64,000 nucleotides of DNA, taken from assembly GCA_015039365.1 (NCBI GenBank), contig WION01000018.1, positions 310,001-374,000 on the forward strand. Reading direction: 5' to 3'. Under the pieces are notes generated by a model, which searched no databases, was not told the DNA's origin, and was given only the letters and a program-made list of their open reading frames with translations. Positions within the stretch are counted from its first letter, which is position 1, and every line of letters begins with the position of its first letter. This document shows, one piece after another, positions 1 to 12,709 of this stretch. The DNA comes from Amanita rubescens. Lineage: Eukaryota; Basidiomycota; Agaricomycetes; Agaricales; Amanitaceae. A program made the translations under genes and the position numbers.

Positions 1-298
1 TATTGTTCGCCCTTTTAGGCGATGGCAGTGTCTGAATGATGGCATCGATAAGCCAATTATATTCCGACGATTAGATTTCTCAAGTTGGAGACCTACCGCC
101 GGATTAAGCATGGCGCTCAACCCGACGTCTACGAGGAATAGCTTGCGTATGATTATAGGCACATGCGCCCTCCGCGATGGACAAATAAACTAATCTCAAG
201 CTTCAAGATTTGAAACCTGTGTGCCTGTGTGTTGTTATATTTGTCCGGGACAAATTTAGCCCCCCTTCAGATATAATATCGAACAGAATCCACTCATA

Positions 299-973
299 AT
301 GTCCACGGAGTGAGTCTCTTTCTATCCTACAGCGTAACTAATGAATGCATTCGTAGGACGCGAGCCACGACGATCTGTCTGTTTTGTGTTAGTCCTTTAG
401 AAGAACTACGCAGAACTGTCACTGAAGGAAACGGGCTCTTGAACACATTTGAGGGTCTGGGTGGAGCGCTGAGAGCATTATCCTTAACATCACTCAGCAG
501 GGCCCCAATCGGGCAAAACTGCTTGCTCTGTCCCGTGACACCAAAGATCGTCAGGTAAGTTCATTGACATTGAGCAGGAGAGTATTTGATTCGTCAATCT
601 AGCATTTTAGACCGCATTTGCAACTTGGAAGAGCAAGTAGACCGGCTCACATCCAACCGCGATGCAATGATGGGAGACCTTTTCAACGACTGTAACCTGG
701 TAAAAGAGGAGTTACAGGTGAGTAAACATGACCAGCCGAGGTTTGAATTTAGTTCATATGTCAATCTAGACAATCCTGGAGAAAGTAACAAACCCCCCCT
801 CCCCCCCATCAAGCGCAAGTATGTTTGATGGAGCTTATAGTATCAGGATTGAAGGAGGGAATTTTATTAATGTTTCTGGCAATTCCAACTCCATCAACCA
901 AGAGGGTATATGCGTTCGCACTGTATTGGCTTCAACTTTAATTTTTTTAGGAGTACTACTCTTCCGCCTGTGA
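299..973 (+). CDS. Small four-exon hypothetical protein with coiled coil and Gly/Asn motif
   Basis: I do not recognise the family. The model is joined from exons 299-309, 357-554, 603-717 and 770-973; the three introns are 47-52 bp with GTGAGT or GTAAGT donors and the joins keep one frame, giving about 175 residues. Residues about 70-108 look like an amphipathic coiled coil (ILDRICNLEEQVDRL and onward). After a Pro/Ser linker comes GAYSIRIEGGNFINVSGN. As far as I know, short motifs of this shape (GA.NF.I.GG.F.NV.G) occur in many Agaricomycete proteins, often near the N-terminus of NLR-like proteins. Read without a further intron the C-terminus ends in a hydrophobic stretch (TVLASTLIFLGVLLFRL) that could be a tail anchor. 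A last intron at about 905-950 is possible and would remove most of it. Function unknown. Confidence 0.5.
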
Positions 974-1643
974 TAACGAGACGACACTTGTTAAATGTGT
1001 ATTGGTTGTGGAGGGTACTACGAGGTATATCCATGCAGCTTAACGGTTGGTACATGATTAACAGGTTAGCCTCTAGCAGCCCGCTTGCCGCATCTGGAAA
1101 CCTTATAACCTGTATTTTGAGCTAACAATGCTCCCAATTCCAATCTCGAGCACATGTCTTCACGACCTGCTGCAGGTATCATTCTCTTTTCCCATCTATG
1201 AGACTTTTCTTTCCTTTACAAAGGAGAATGCTACTGCCTTCTCCTTCGATGACCTCCCTCTTGACGTCCTTTGTATCTCCCATCCTTTTATCGCCTACTC
1301 GGTTGCGTCCTGTTAACTGCTCTCCCTATACGTTTATTAGCTGCGCTATCCACACATGCATCCGTTTATGACCAGAGTCATGTTCCCCACTGTATTTAGT
1401 CGTATCCTTGCGATACACTTGTTTCTATTCGAAAAATAAAAAAAATATCGACGAGAAAATGGTCTAAGCTCAGAACGGATTCAATCGACGATTTCCGCGC
1501 TGGATATTAATATTCGTGAGAAACATACTCTTTAGTCTATGGGTTAACCAATTAATGAATTTTGTACAGGCTACATTAACGTTCTACATGATACACCGGT
1601 CGAGATTTGCGTGGATAAAGTCAATGCAGGTATTAGTCAGAAA
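974..1643. other. Intergenic stretch
   Basis: No supportable gene. Only short unlinked open frames are present. It probably holds the 3' end of the small gene on the left and the 3' UTR of the convergent RasGAP gene on the right, with an A-rich run near 1434-1447. Confidence 0.4.
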
Positions 1644-4600
1644 TTAGCCTATAATCCTTTCGATGAGTACAGGAATCCAGTTGATCATCTTCGTCGCATG
1701 GCCCCGGTCCCTCGGTAAAAATGTGAAACTGTTGGCAAGACCTTGCATTCCAAGTTCTTCCAATGCGCTAGCTTGACGTTTCCGCCAACTTTCGTCTGAA
1801 GAAAGGCCTAGCGTAGAGCTGGAATCTCGAACGCCACTTTTCGATTTTTCTTGAAGAGCGACGGTGAATATGTTCGAGACACTCTTGATAATCGATGCAT
1901 TAGCCGAATTAGCGAACGCGTCTTTGATCTTATCCTGCAGATTGTCGTAGCTGGCGTATGGTCAGCTGCGTTTCGGTCGTTGTAAAGAAAAACTTACATC
2001 AACGCCACGATATCGGGGTAAGTTACTGCGATGTCACACAAGAGTGTGTATAGCGACTCGGTCTCAGCATCATCACCCTGAGCGGTCATGAGCATAGCCC
2101 CTACGAACGAGGTGACTAAAAGAGCCTTCGTCGTGTCTGTCACTCCCAAAAGTGTCAGATTAACACGAGGTGCTCGGTTATCCTCTTCATCATCAGCAGT
2201 ATCTTGCTGTGGAAGACAAGCATCTTCGACCTGACATTCCTCCAACAACTGACGATAGGTTACGCTGCTCGCTGAAAGAGGCAACAACGCCAAAAAGTAT
2301 CCGAGAGCATCAGAGAAGGTGGTGTGCTGCTGATCAGCAGGACGAGAGCGAATGGTTACACCAAGCAGGCTTCTCAATGTCGCTTCTGCAGAATCCCGCA
2401 AGCCGGAGTAACGAACTCCTTTGAAGATGATTGCCGCTAATGAAAATGAGAAACTGGTCTCAAACGACAGTTTGAGCATGTCATCAAGCTGACACGTAAC
2501 ATCCAGCAGTGGCCTTCGCCCGTCGAGAAGGGTATCGTGCACAGAAGCAGACTCGAACAGCCTATCTGTCTCCATCTTCTCCAAGGATATTCTGAGGAGG
2601 CAGGTTGCCTCGTTGAAGAATGACACGTGGCTGGATTGCAAAAGTGCGACTGCTAGCCAGAAGAGCTGGACGAGGTAACGAGATTCTTGCGGGAGAGCTG
2701 GCACCATTTTGCAGAGACATCGTAGCATGCTCACGATGGGCAACGTCTGAGATTCATTGGCCTTATAAAGCGCATTACGCAGCGCAACGAGCAATTGATA
2801 TAACATGTCGTCATCAACGTCGTTGACCGCGAGTGTACCCATGGCGATGAATGAACGAATTTGCACGGCAGGAGAGAGTTGGAAGGCAGTTGAGGTTATC
2901 AAGCTCATCCAACGAGCACGCCAGACGTTCAACAAGCCTGCAAATCCAATCGTTGTATGCGACGCTTGGTTAATATAACTGTCATGCTCACCTGTTGATC
3001 CGGATGCCAATTCCATTATTTTGGCCAATAGAAGCGTGAGGTCTTCTAATGTATCCAAGTATTCTTTGTCACTGGTAGGATCAACCATCCCATACTCGCT
3101 GGACGGCGTGTCGCGGAGAAGCCCAAATATCTTGAGTTTAGAGGGCGTTGTGCATTCTTTCATAAGTTGCAGTAGCTCTTCTGCAGGAATATCGTCTGAG
3201 CGCGACATATATAGCGACTGTAACAAGTTCATGATAACGCCGTATACAGATTTACGGACGCTGATCTGACCGACACCAGCGACAAGGGTTGTTAGATGTA
3301 CCACTTCTGGCACGTGGAACTGGTTATGGCTTAGATGCTTGGACTGAGGACTGACAGCGAGCGCTAGTCGGAGAAGCGTTGATATTTCAGACCAATGGGT
3401 ATGTTGAACTAGCGAAATGGATGGTTTTGGGGAGACTTTACCAAGGGTCTACCAAGGGGTGAGAGATGAAATACAGTTTTGATATCGCGTGCATACCTTA
3501 CGCAACCTAGAGTATATCTTTGCCCTTATTGATATCGACGATAAGCAGGCAAGAATACTTGCGACCACTTCACAGCGAGCCGAACCGATACCACCATCAA
3601 CTGCCATCCGTACTAGTTCATCAAGGACCACGTCAATGATGAAGTTGTCAAGCTTAGCAATTTCATTCCAGATGCACTTGTGAATGAGTGGTCCAATCTA
3701 AGGGTGATATTGGTACCTTTGCCAGATGAATGGTCTTGAAACGTACCTCTGGATAAGATATCGATAATTGGGCTAGCGTTCTGATACAGTCCCTCAATCT
3801 TGCACCCGAGCGTTCAAAAAGCTGGCTAGTGGCGTTAGCAAAGAGGGATAATTTCTTGATCCAGGGTCGTATGTAATTGAGGCAACGAACGCGTTCTGCT
3901 GTCCCGATATGGCCGGTTGTGTTCATTGATTCAGAAACTTCGGTAAGGAAGTCCAGCGTTAACGACGGAGTCAGGTCCGCCAAGCGTTCGCTCAGCTGTT
4001 CAACAAATGCAGAATAGTTCCCAGGAACAAAACCAGCTAGTATCCACCAGTATCAATATAGCAATCTCCAACAAGAGTAACTCAGTTCGGCTTACTACTG
4101 CAGGACATGATTGGATTTTTCTCCAAGCCAAGGTAGGAGTAGACAGCGCCTAGCAAATCATACGCGGCAGCGCGCAGTTGATCATCATCAAAGTCAAGGT
4201 TAAGGAATGCGACGTGGAGAAGAATAGCTGGAACGTTGGAATTTCGTGCAGATCTGTCAGATAAGCGGAACGGTAGCTCCTTTAGTCGTCCTTTCGTGGA
4301 TCTTATCGTCTAGAGCTACGTAAGAAGATATTTATTTGGGTTGGGAAACCAAATCACCTTGACAATACTGTCCCGGGCTGGCGAGGCGAAATACATAGTA
4401 TTGGCTTGACGGCTCCGTCTTACGATGAATTCGTTGAGACCTTGACCAGTCGAAACATTGTAGACATCGCTGACGTCGATCAAAGGAATGATCTCAGTCG
4501 AATTGCATAAAAGACCAGGTGAGATTGGTGTCTTGCCGACCTGATAATAAGTGAGTCGGTTTACCACGGACATTGAAGCAGAGTCATACAGATGTAATTC

Positions 4601-7600
4601 TCAAATGAGTAGTACCAACTTCCATATTAACGGGCATACGGATATATCCAATTTTTATTACAATATCGCTGAAGCACTGGCGTTGCTCCTTTTCAAGGGA
4701 ATCTGAGAAAACCGGTTGAGTAGATTATGCAAAAAAGGTAACCGTTTTCTTACCCGAGTGGGCAAGTGGTACGAGAGCTTGATCAGGAACCTGCTGGCGG
4801 AGCATATCAACAGTGGAATACGTCCGAATTTCTCCACAAAACGATGCTCCTGTATACAAGTAAGTTATGAGTAGTAGTAGAGCGGTTTTCTTACCTGCTG
4901 CTACATTGTACAGCCGCCTCAGGTACTTTTGTGCTTGGTAATTGGGGTTTAAAATATGAGTCTTAGCAAGGCGTGTGCGTATATCCATCGGAATCAATTC
5001 AGCGCAATAGTTGACCCATTGTAGAGGGATTTCTGAAGCATTCGTAAAAGAAGTGCAATCCAAGATGAGCTCAAATTGACGGTCATTATAGGTCGACACG
5101 GTCTATTAAGCTCATCAGAGGTAAATTGGAATCAAAATGAATTTGCGTACTTTGAATATATGGTACATCAATAATTCGATGTCGAGCGACTCTACGTCCA
5201 TCTTGGAAAGACGAAGTACAAAGTACGCCGGTTCCGGCTACAACGGAATCAGCCAGTAAGTTGCTCATAAAGGTTCGGTACGCACTGGAGAAACCCCGGT
5301 CTCGGCAAATAACTCTTTGACGGGCTGAGTGTCTCGTCGAGCATATCGAGCCATCAACTGCTTGTATCCCTCGTGCAAGTCTGATGTCAAAGTAGAAGGG
5401 CAAGGAGCCTCAAATGGCGCTTTGAGATCTACTAGGAGAGTGCAAAGTTCATCCCAAACTCGTTTCCCGTTTCCGGTGTCTAGACCACCATCATACGAAG
5501 GTTTTGAGCGACTGAGCAGTTCTCTGCCGATTTTATCCGCATGTTTGACGAAGAACCTATGGAGGACTATATCGTCCGTATCATCAGACGTATTTCCTAG
5601 CCATTGGTCATTGTCATCATATGGTTCTGTGCTCTTCTTTGGCCAGAAGTCAGTACAAGTGAATTGTCTAGAAATGGGACCCACGACAATTATTTCGCTC
5701 AAAAATCTTGTAACGTTCGCTATGTTTTCTTCAAGGAACTTGTTTAGCACCACCATATAAGCTTCCTTCCCAAAGAAAATATTGTTTGCGAGATTTTGCA
5801 AAATTTTTGCGATCACCATTAAGCCTCGGCGTATCACGACGGAGTTCTCGTCCTTGGGCAATTCCACTTCCACGGTTTCTGGCGTAACAACAGCGGGGGA
5901 TATAAACCTAGACATTAATCAGCGAATAGCGTAAATATGATCGTCGTGGCGAGACCTTAGGAAGATGAAGGATCCCAAGGCGGGGAATTTCGAATCTGGC
6001 CAACGCTCTGCACTATAAGCAACAAAATCAGTCCTGGAAACAAATGCCGATAGGAGGGAATGTGCCATACACTTTTCCTGCTATATGAGCGCATATCTCA
6101 CGAAACATCCTGAGTAAATGATTAACTAGAGGCAACACGTGTAGACACCGTTACTAACGCTGGAAGTGCAGGAACCGAGGCACCGATGATAATTAGGAAC
6201 GAAGATGCGATGAGTTCGATGTTTTTCTTGTTTTGTTCCAGATCTTGATCACCGGCCTTGGTCGGGTCCAGCTCGTAGCTACAGCCTGCCGGCATCGACA
6301 GCATGGACTTGATTAGCGGCTGTATCAAGCTGCGCAGGTAACTATAACCATGAATTTTGGCAAAGGCAGAAAGGAATCTGGTACACGTCGAGTTACTTCG
6401 GAAAAGGCTGGCCTCGTTATCTAAAGAAGTCAATTTTGAAAACATTCAGCGGAATATTCGGCAGGCAACGCACCAGTGCGTTCGATTTCTTGATCTATCA
6501 TCGTTGTCATCAATTTGATGAGCGATGCCCGGTTGTCGAACAAGTTCAACAACACAGATATCATCATGTCGACTTCCGATGGAGGACATACTTCACAAAT
6601 TATGGACGCAATTATCATCTGGTCCATATTTTAGTAAGTAGTACGGCTCAATACGAATGGGTATTCACGTTATAGCCCCGAACTTGCTAAATGGGCCGAA
6701 ATTATTAATTCCTGTTATCACGGTAACAGTATCTGCGTACCTCGCATAAGCCTGATCTCTTCACCTGCGCTTCTGGTTTACTCAAGGTCTCGAACTTGAT
6801 GCCCTTCTTGATAACTCGGGTAAACACGTGCACAAAGATGGCCCTCTTTTTCTTATCCTTATCAAAGGCTAGCGATAGGCATTGCCTTAATCCATTATCT
6901 GGATTTGCGCTGACTAGATGGGTCAATCCGGTAATGACCAGTTCCCGAGTTTGGGCCTCTTTAAGGATAGCTCGCGAATTTTGAGAGCTCTAGAGAAAGA
7001 ATTGGTGATGTTGCGCGCAAAGATGGTTGATTTGGTTCAACTTACGGCATGGCCAGATGTGGTATCCGATAAGTCATCAAACGTCTAAATGGGCGTTAAT
7101 TCAACTAAACAATGTTTATCTTGAAAACCCACTGGGTCGTCAGTAAAGCAGGTATTCAGTCCGTGCAGCAAGGCTCCGGAATATCTATTAAATAGTCTTG
7201 ATACAACGTGTGCGCGGTCTTCGCCAGCAGAATCGCCATCACCAGGCTGTAATTGAAGTTGCTCCAAAAGTTTCACCGCTGTTCGTAAACAAGCCATGTT
7301 AAGATCGCTCTGAAGAACAGTTTGGTCTCCCTCCTTATTACAAAAAAAGTGTAAATATCCTCGTGCCTCTTGAAAATTTGAAAAACTACCTACAGCTGTT
7401 GGTTGAACCCACTCCAGGATTATATCAAGGATTAGATGTCGGTTATTCGTGTTCTTGCGCAACTCCAACCGCTCTTGACTGTCACACGCTATCTCGCACA
7501 TAGCGCAGAACTTGGTCTTGGTTCGAGATGCCTCGTAGCCTAAGAAGCGCGAAATCAACGAGGCAAGCAAATATAACGCCGGTCCAATGTCCACCCTCGG

Positions 7601-10600
7601 AGATTCTGGGGACTTCGCATGGGTATTTTCAAGGAGCAACTTAAGAACAGAGACAAGCTAGGGATGGTTAATACAGGTATGCAATAAAATGGAGTTAACG
7701 TACCTGATCCAGCTTTGGTAAGAAGTTTTGGACCGGTTCTTCATGAGCAGTTCGTTCAATACAACGTAGTGTCCTAAATAAATGTAAGATACGATACTTG
7801 GATAGAAAGGCAGGGATCATCTTACTCCTCGAGATACTTCAAAACTTTGTCATACAAATTTGGACCTAGTTCAGCGCCCAACGCGTCCTTTGCCGTATCG
7901 CGAATCTGGGCATCAGGAGCGACGAGAAGATCTGTTAAATCAGACAGGAACGCATCAATGAGCGGCGCGTGATCGTCCAATATGCGCATGCTATCCGGCA
8001 TGCAATAACGGGGTATCACGGAGACCAGTTTTGTATACCCGGGGGGCTCTGAAGTGCTGCATCCCAGAATGGCGGCGAGGAAAAGGGTAAGATTCTGCCA
8101 CTGGAACCGGGTTTCCTGAACGAACATTCGCTTTAGAGCATGTCAATGTGGACATACGTCTCCTGCTCACCTGCACCGGATTCGGACTATAGCTCCCCCG
8201 ACGCGCGTCCAGGGACGATGAGAAGTCATTCAACGAATCGCAGATGGTTTCGGTCAAGCCACGCCATCTCCAGAAGCATTCACTCCAGATAATGACGTGA
8301 ATGTCAGGCGGAAAAACAATGGAGCGGACAAGTTTTCTAATACGCTTTTGATGACCAACACGACCTAAAGTTCCGTTACCATCTGTAATTCTTAAAAGAT
8401 AGCAAATTACGTACCGATGACCATAATCTTAGGATCACCTAATCTGTCATATATAGTGAGGCGGTGTTGCACATTAGGAGATGCTATCTTCGGAAAGCTT
8501 GGCTGCCTTTCTAGATACGCGATCAGGCGGAGGCCCTTGGCGCTCAATTGTGATATATCGCTCTCCACCGACGTGAGGGATATGATGAATGCCATCTCCA
8601 CCATTGCAAAAGCACAAAGACGACTTGGGTCATTTTGAAGACTATTTACTAGCGTAGACTAACAATTTGTCAATCATTTGTCATGGCATAAGCAGGAGGG
8701 CTTACATCGTTTCTTCGAGCGTAAAGTTCCATTATTTGGAAAGTGACTGAGATCCACATACGCTGATTCTCCGGATCGGCTCGACTGGTGATTAATTTAC
8801 TCGCCAAGCTCATCAGTGTAAGGGGGCTGTAATATACCATTAGCCCTGGCTCAAAATATGATTGAAATGCTCACAATGTGGTCTTGAATACATCGACCAA
8901 CTGGTCCTGATATGGAAGTGGGGGACCCGGCGGTATTTGAAAAGCTGCCGCCGTAAGCGCACGATAAGTGGTAGCCGCTGAGATTTTCACAGATAAGTCC
9001 ATGTTGGTTTCCCACACTTTAACCGCAATTTCGAGGCGCGTGTCGGGTTCAAGTGCTTTGTACGTATAGAGATAGAATTGCGGATCCACGCGCCACAGAG
9101 CTTGGATGCCGAGCATCAACATCTCTTTTCCAGTCAGATTTGTTGCTACAGTGGTTTGAGCTTTGGGATAGGAGTCTTGTTGTTTCCTGTTTCCGTACTC
9201 ATCGACCTCGAAGCGACCCAACACGACGCACTGGTCCAGTTCCGTCAGAACGCAAACGTCAACATGAATGGTTCCGACTTACGTTGAAGATATCTTTGAT
9301 TCGGCGAGCAGTGGCTTCGTACAGATGATCGAGAGGTCTTTGCCACTCAATGCGATTCGCCTGGCCATTTTTCAGCAATGGACGCGAGAAACTCATGTTT
9401 ACCATACCTCCTGCGCTAGGGTCAGACAAGCTCTGATTGCCATGGTCTTGATAGCATCTGATTTATCTGAGCGAAGACAGAATAAAAATAGAGGTAGCGA
9501 CTCCTCCGGTGTGACGAAACGATATAATGCGACCATGGCTTCTGCATATAATGGGATATCAATGTCGTCGTGGGATTCATTGAAGGCCTTATGATAAGCT
9601 GCACTGGAAAATCCAGACTAGGGAAGAGTGTTCAAACGGGTTTCTCAATACCATTAGACATAATGAGACTGACCCTGATCTCATGAGCAACAGTCATTCG
9701 CTAACAAACGTAGTGGTGCTTCTTCTTCTGGATTAACGTAGACGGCGGCACGGCATATATCTACCGCACAAACGAGAGATATTTCTGCCAGCTTAGAAAG
9801 CGAACCAAGGTGCCGTAACATTTCTACTCCGAAGCGAGATTCCTGCAAAAAGCTCGTCAGCTTAGTACGTTTCAGAGGCAAATCAGTTCAGACCTTTCTT
9901 GTCGACTTTGAACTCTGCTGTAGGTTAAACTCTGCCGTAATCCTCTCAGACGTGATGCAGCATAGAGTTGTCAACGTTGGCCAGAATATCTTCTCGTTGG
10001 AGGATGGGTTAAGGGAGTAGAGAAGGTCAAATACACGCTCTGGCGCTCCTTCTGTTCGGCCTCTCGTCTTTATAGTTTCAGTTGAATTCGGCAGGGAAAT
10101 AGTCAATCCAATGCCATATTGCTGCTCGAAGAGCAACAGCGACCGCTTTTTGCGTTTCTTTCCCCATATTGATAAGTAACGAAGACAACTCTGACGACAA
10201 ACATTAGTCACATCAAAGTAAAGGTGCATTGAGAATGTACCATTAAGGACTTGTACTAAACGCCGCCGATTCAAAGCACTGTGCGCTAACAGTTGTATTG
10301 GCAATAAATCCGGATTTTCATCCTCATGTCGGATCTTCTCTCGGATTCGATCGAGAACTAGGTCCCAATTCGAGGCAGAAACGTGAAAAACGATACGACC
10401 AGCATATTCGGAAACTAAATGAACTAAAGAAGCGGGTAACTTGGTGAGAGAGACATTGGTCATTTCATAATGCGCAGTTGACGATAGGGAGGCCCAAAAC
10501 AGCGGCCTTTGAGCCAAAACGGGGTTCCGATGGTATTTGATCCCCGTATCCATATCCTAGTGGGTCTGCGAACGAGGACGAATCTTGCAAGTCGCATTCA

Positions 10601-11332
10601 AAGTCACGGAAAGCGATAGTCTGCAGAACGGTTTGCCATCATCGTCGGAGGGTCGACGTTTGATGTCTGGCGAAGGAATAGCACCATTACGAGGAGTATA
10701 TATCCCGCACCGCGATCGTTTAGCGGTGGTGGTTCGATACTGGACATGGAACGGTTGGTCGCGGATGGTGGGGACTTTGCGTTTGAGGGTGTATCTTCAT
10801 TGGATTGCGAAGGGGTCTTGGTGCCCCATCGTGAAGCGAGAGTGGCAGAGAGCACCTTCATGATGAACAACTGCGACTGAAGCACTTCGATGGTCGGAAG
10901 TCCCGTAGTCTCTGCCGGTTTCTGTATATGCGTTAATTGCGAAAGATGGTTCAATCGTATTGGAACGTACCTTGGTCAACATATGCAATATGTCGGCAAG
11001 ATGCCACGCGATAACATCTATTGAATCTTGAGAAAGTTCAATGAGGGCTGCTATAGCTTGTTGTGTGGGTTTATCTGTTTCGACACGATCCAAAGGCAGT
11101 CCAGAGTTGCATGGTAGCTTGGAAACGTTAGCTTTACCAATAATATCTTGGAATGACATACTTTATTCTTTAGTCGGCTAACCAGGGCAAGAATGATGTT
11201 GGTATGTGACGTTCCCGACGTTGGCGGGGGATGTTGATTCCAAAGGCGATTAGAGTCGTAGCTTCTATGGGGCTTTAAAGTAATAGAGGGCGAGCTGATG
11301 GCCAACGAAGTGGAAGACTTGCGGAGAGGCAT
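1644..11332 (-). CDS. IRA1: Neurofibromin/IRA-type Ras GTPase-activating protein
   Basis: Large multi-exon gene read right to left (about 20 exons, perhaps 2,700 residues, close to human NF1 and yeast Ira1/Ira2). The family speeds GTP hydrolysis by Ras and so damps Ras/cAMP signalling at the membrane. Exon 1 (11332-11162, start MPLRKSSTSL) splices to LPCNSGLPLD, the conserved N-terminal IRA motif. The RasGAP domain lies at about 6445-5500: the arginine-finger segment ASLFRSNS has its Arg codon at 6398-6400, followed by YLRSLIQPLI, then FISPAVVTPE at about 5908-5880 and KILQNLANNIFFGKEAYM. Further on are the Sec14-like lipid-binding segment (about 5100-4720) and a PH-like segment (about 4573-4316). 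The long HEAT-like C-terminal exon is 3313-1995; the last exon ends at TAA 1646-1644 after WIPVLIERIIG. The internal exon list is incomplete, but the frames are clean and no disruption was seen. IRA1 versus IRA2 cannot be distinguished. Confidence 0.93.
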
Positions 11333-12709
11333 GGAGGGCAGACTTATATCAGATAGTCCACCACGTGTTTCGTAGAACTACCGCGTCTGCTACCTCCGGC
11401 CAAGGAGATAATTGTTGTGTATAGCTTATACTTTTGGAAGGTGAAATGATGATGTGCGGGACCGCAGGCACGGAGAATGGATAAGGCAAGGCCAAGAGGC
11501 AAACGAACGTGAACGCGGCACGATCCTAATGCCCAAAACAGGTGATGACTAAGCGCGCATCAAAGTTACGTATCCAAGAAACGCCCACAAATATTCCAGC
11601 ATAAACGCCAGGCTAAACCGTTTCAGCCATATTCGTCGATTAGAAATGAAAAGTTATGTAATGTCATTGTTGGCCTTGAAGTTTGAAGTATGACAGGTAT
11701 ATGAATCATGATTGATGTCCAATTTATAGTAGCCGAGTCATCGTCGAATATTGATATCTACGTTTGCAGAAATGAAAGTGTAGCGTGGCACGAAATTGGA
11801 CGGAACGATCATAATCATATCCCCACGCTTGAAGAGGACAATGGCGAATCACGGATAGCACTTGTCCCCATATGTACTTGACTACGATTGTTCGACTAAT
11901 TTGTCGTATGCGCCGCATGGAGGCTAAGAATGGCACAGGAACAGTTATACAAGGCATCTTCTTCAACATGGGGTCGAGCATGTAGTATCTCTGCCCAGTA
12001 GATGTCCAGCTTGTGCACCCACAAGTCTGGAACACGAAATGACAGGTGCACAGCCACTTGGACCTACAGGGTTACACAAACTTTCCCGCGAAGAATTGAT
12101 GGGATCTATTCCATAACGTCGCAGATCCAGGAGGTAAGTTGAATCGTGGAAACTGACCTGTTGCAATCAACTTATTGTTCGCCAGATTCGTGTATCGTAT
12201 ATCGTTTCAAGTCAAGAATAGGAACAATGGAGAAACAACTACTACAGTTTATATCTGTATAACCTTGTAAGTAGCAATGGAAGAATAAGGGCAAGTACGG
12301 AAAAGTGTTTTTTTTACGAAGAGGCAGAAACGAGAGCGAGTCAATCAGGAGCGCGGGAAAACGGCAGTGTTTTTCATTGCTCCGCAGAAATTTGAAACCC
12401 CTTCAGCGGACGTATAAACGCAGATCCGCCCCAGGCTAGTTGCGAACCCTCTGCCTCGTCTCTTTTCTCGCTATTCCCCTCCAGCTCTTTCTCGCTTGCT
12501 CTCTAGTCGTTTATCGTCGTTTGCAAAGCACTTTCGCGCTTTTTCTTGCTATTTTTGCCCATTTTTATCGTCCCAACCAACGCTATCTCTCTTCGCTCAT
12601 CGTTCTTCTTCCCCTGTTGACCGCTTTTCATTTTCCACCTAAACGGAAAATTTGCGTTGATCGACATTTCTCCAGAATCATTGGCTCTTTTTGACTCCAA
12701 CGAGATAAG
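11333..12709. other. Divergent intergenic region between RasGAP and RRM genes
   Basis: About 1.4 kb between two divergent start codons. A TATAAA-like element occurs at about 12412, and a strongly pyrimidine-rich leader (about 12450-12650) precedes the RRM gene, as is common in basidiomycete promoters. Minus-strand frames at 11724-12166 contain short protein-like stretches, but I could not join them into a gene. Confidence 0.4.

Noticed and set aside
11724..12166. Minus-strand frames as a small gene
   Set aside because: Some stretches read like protein, but frames change without usable splice sites and no family was recognised.
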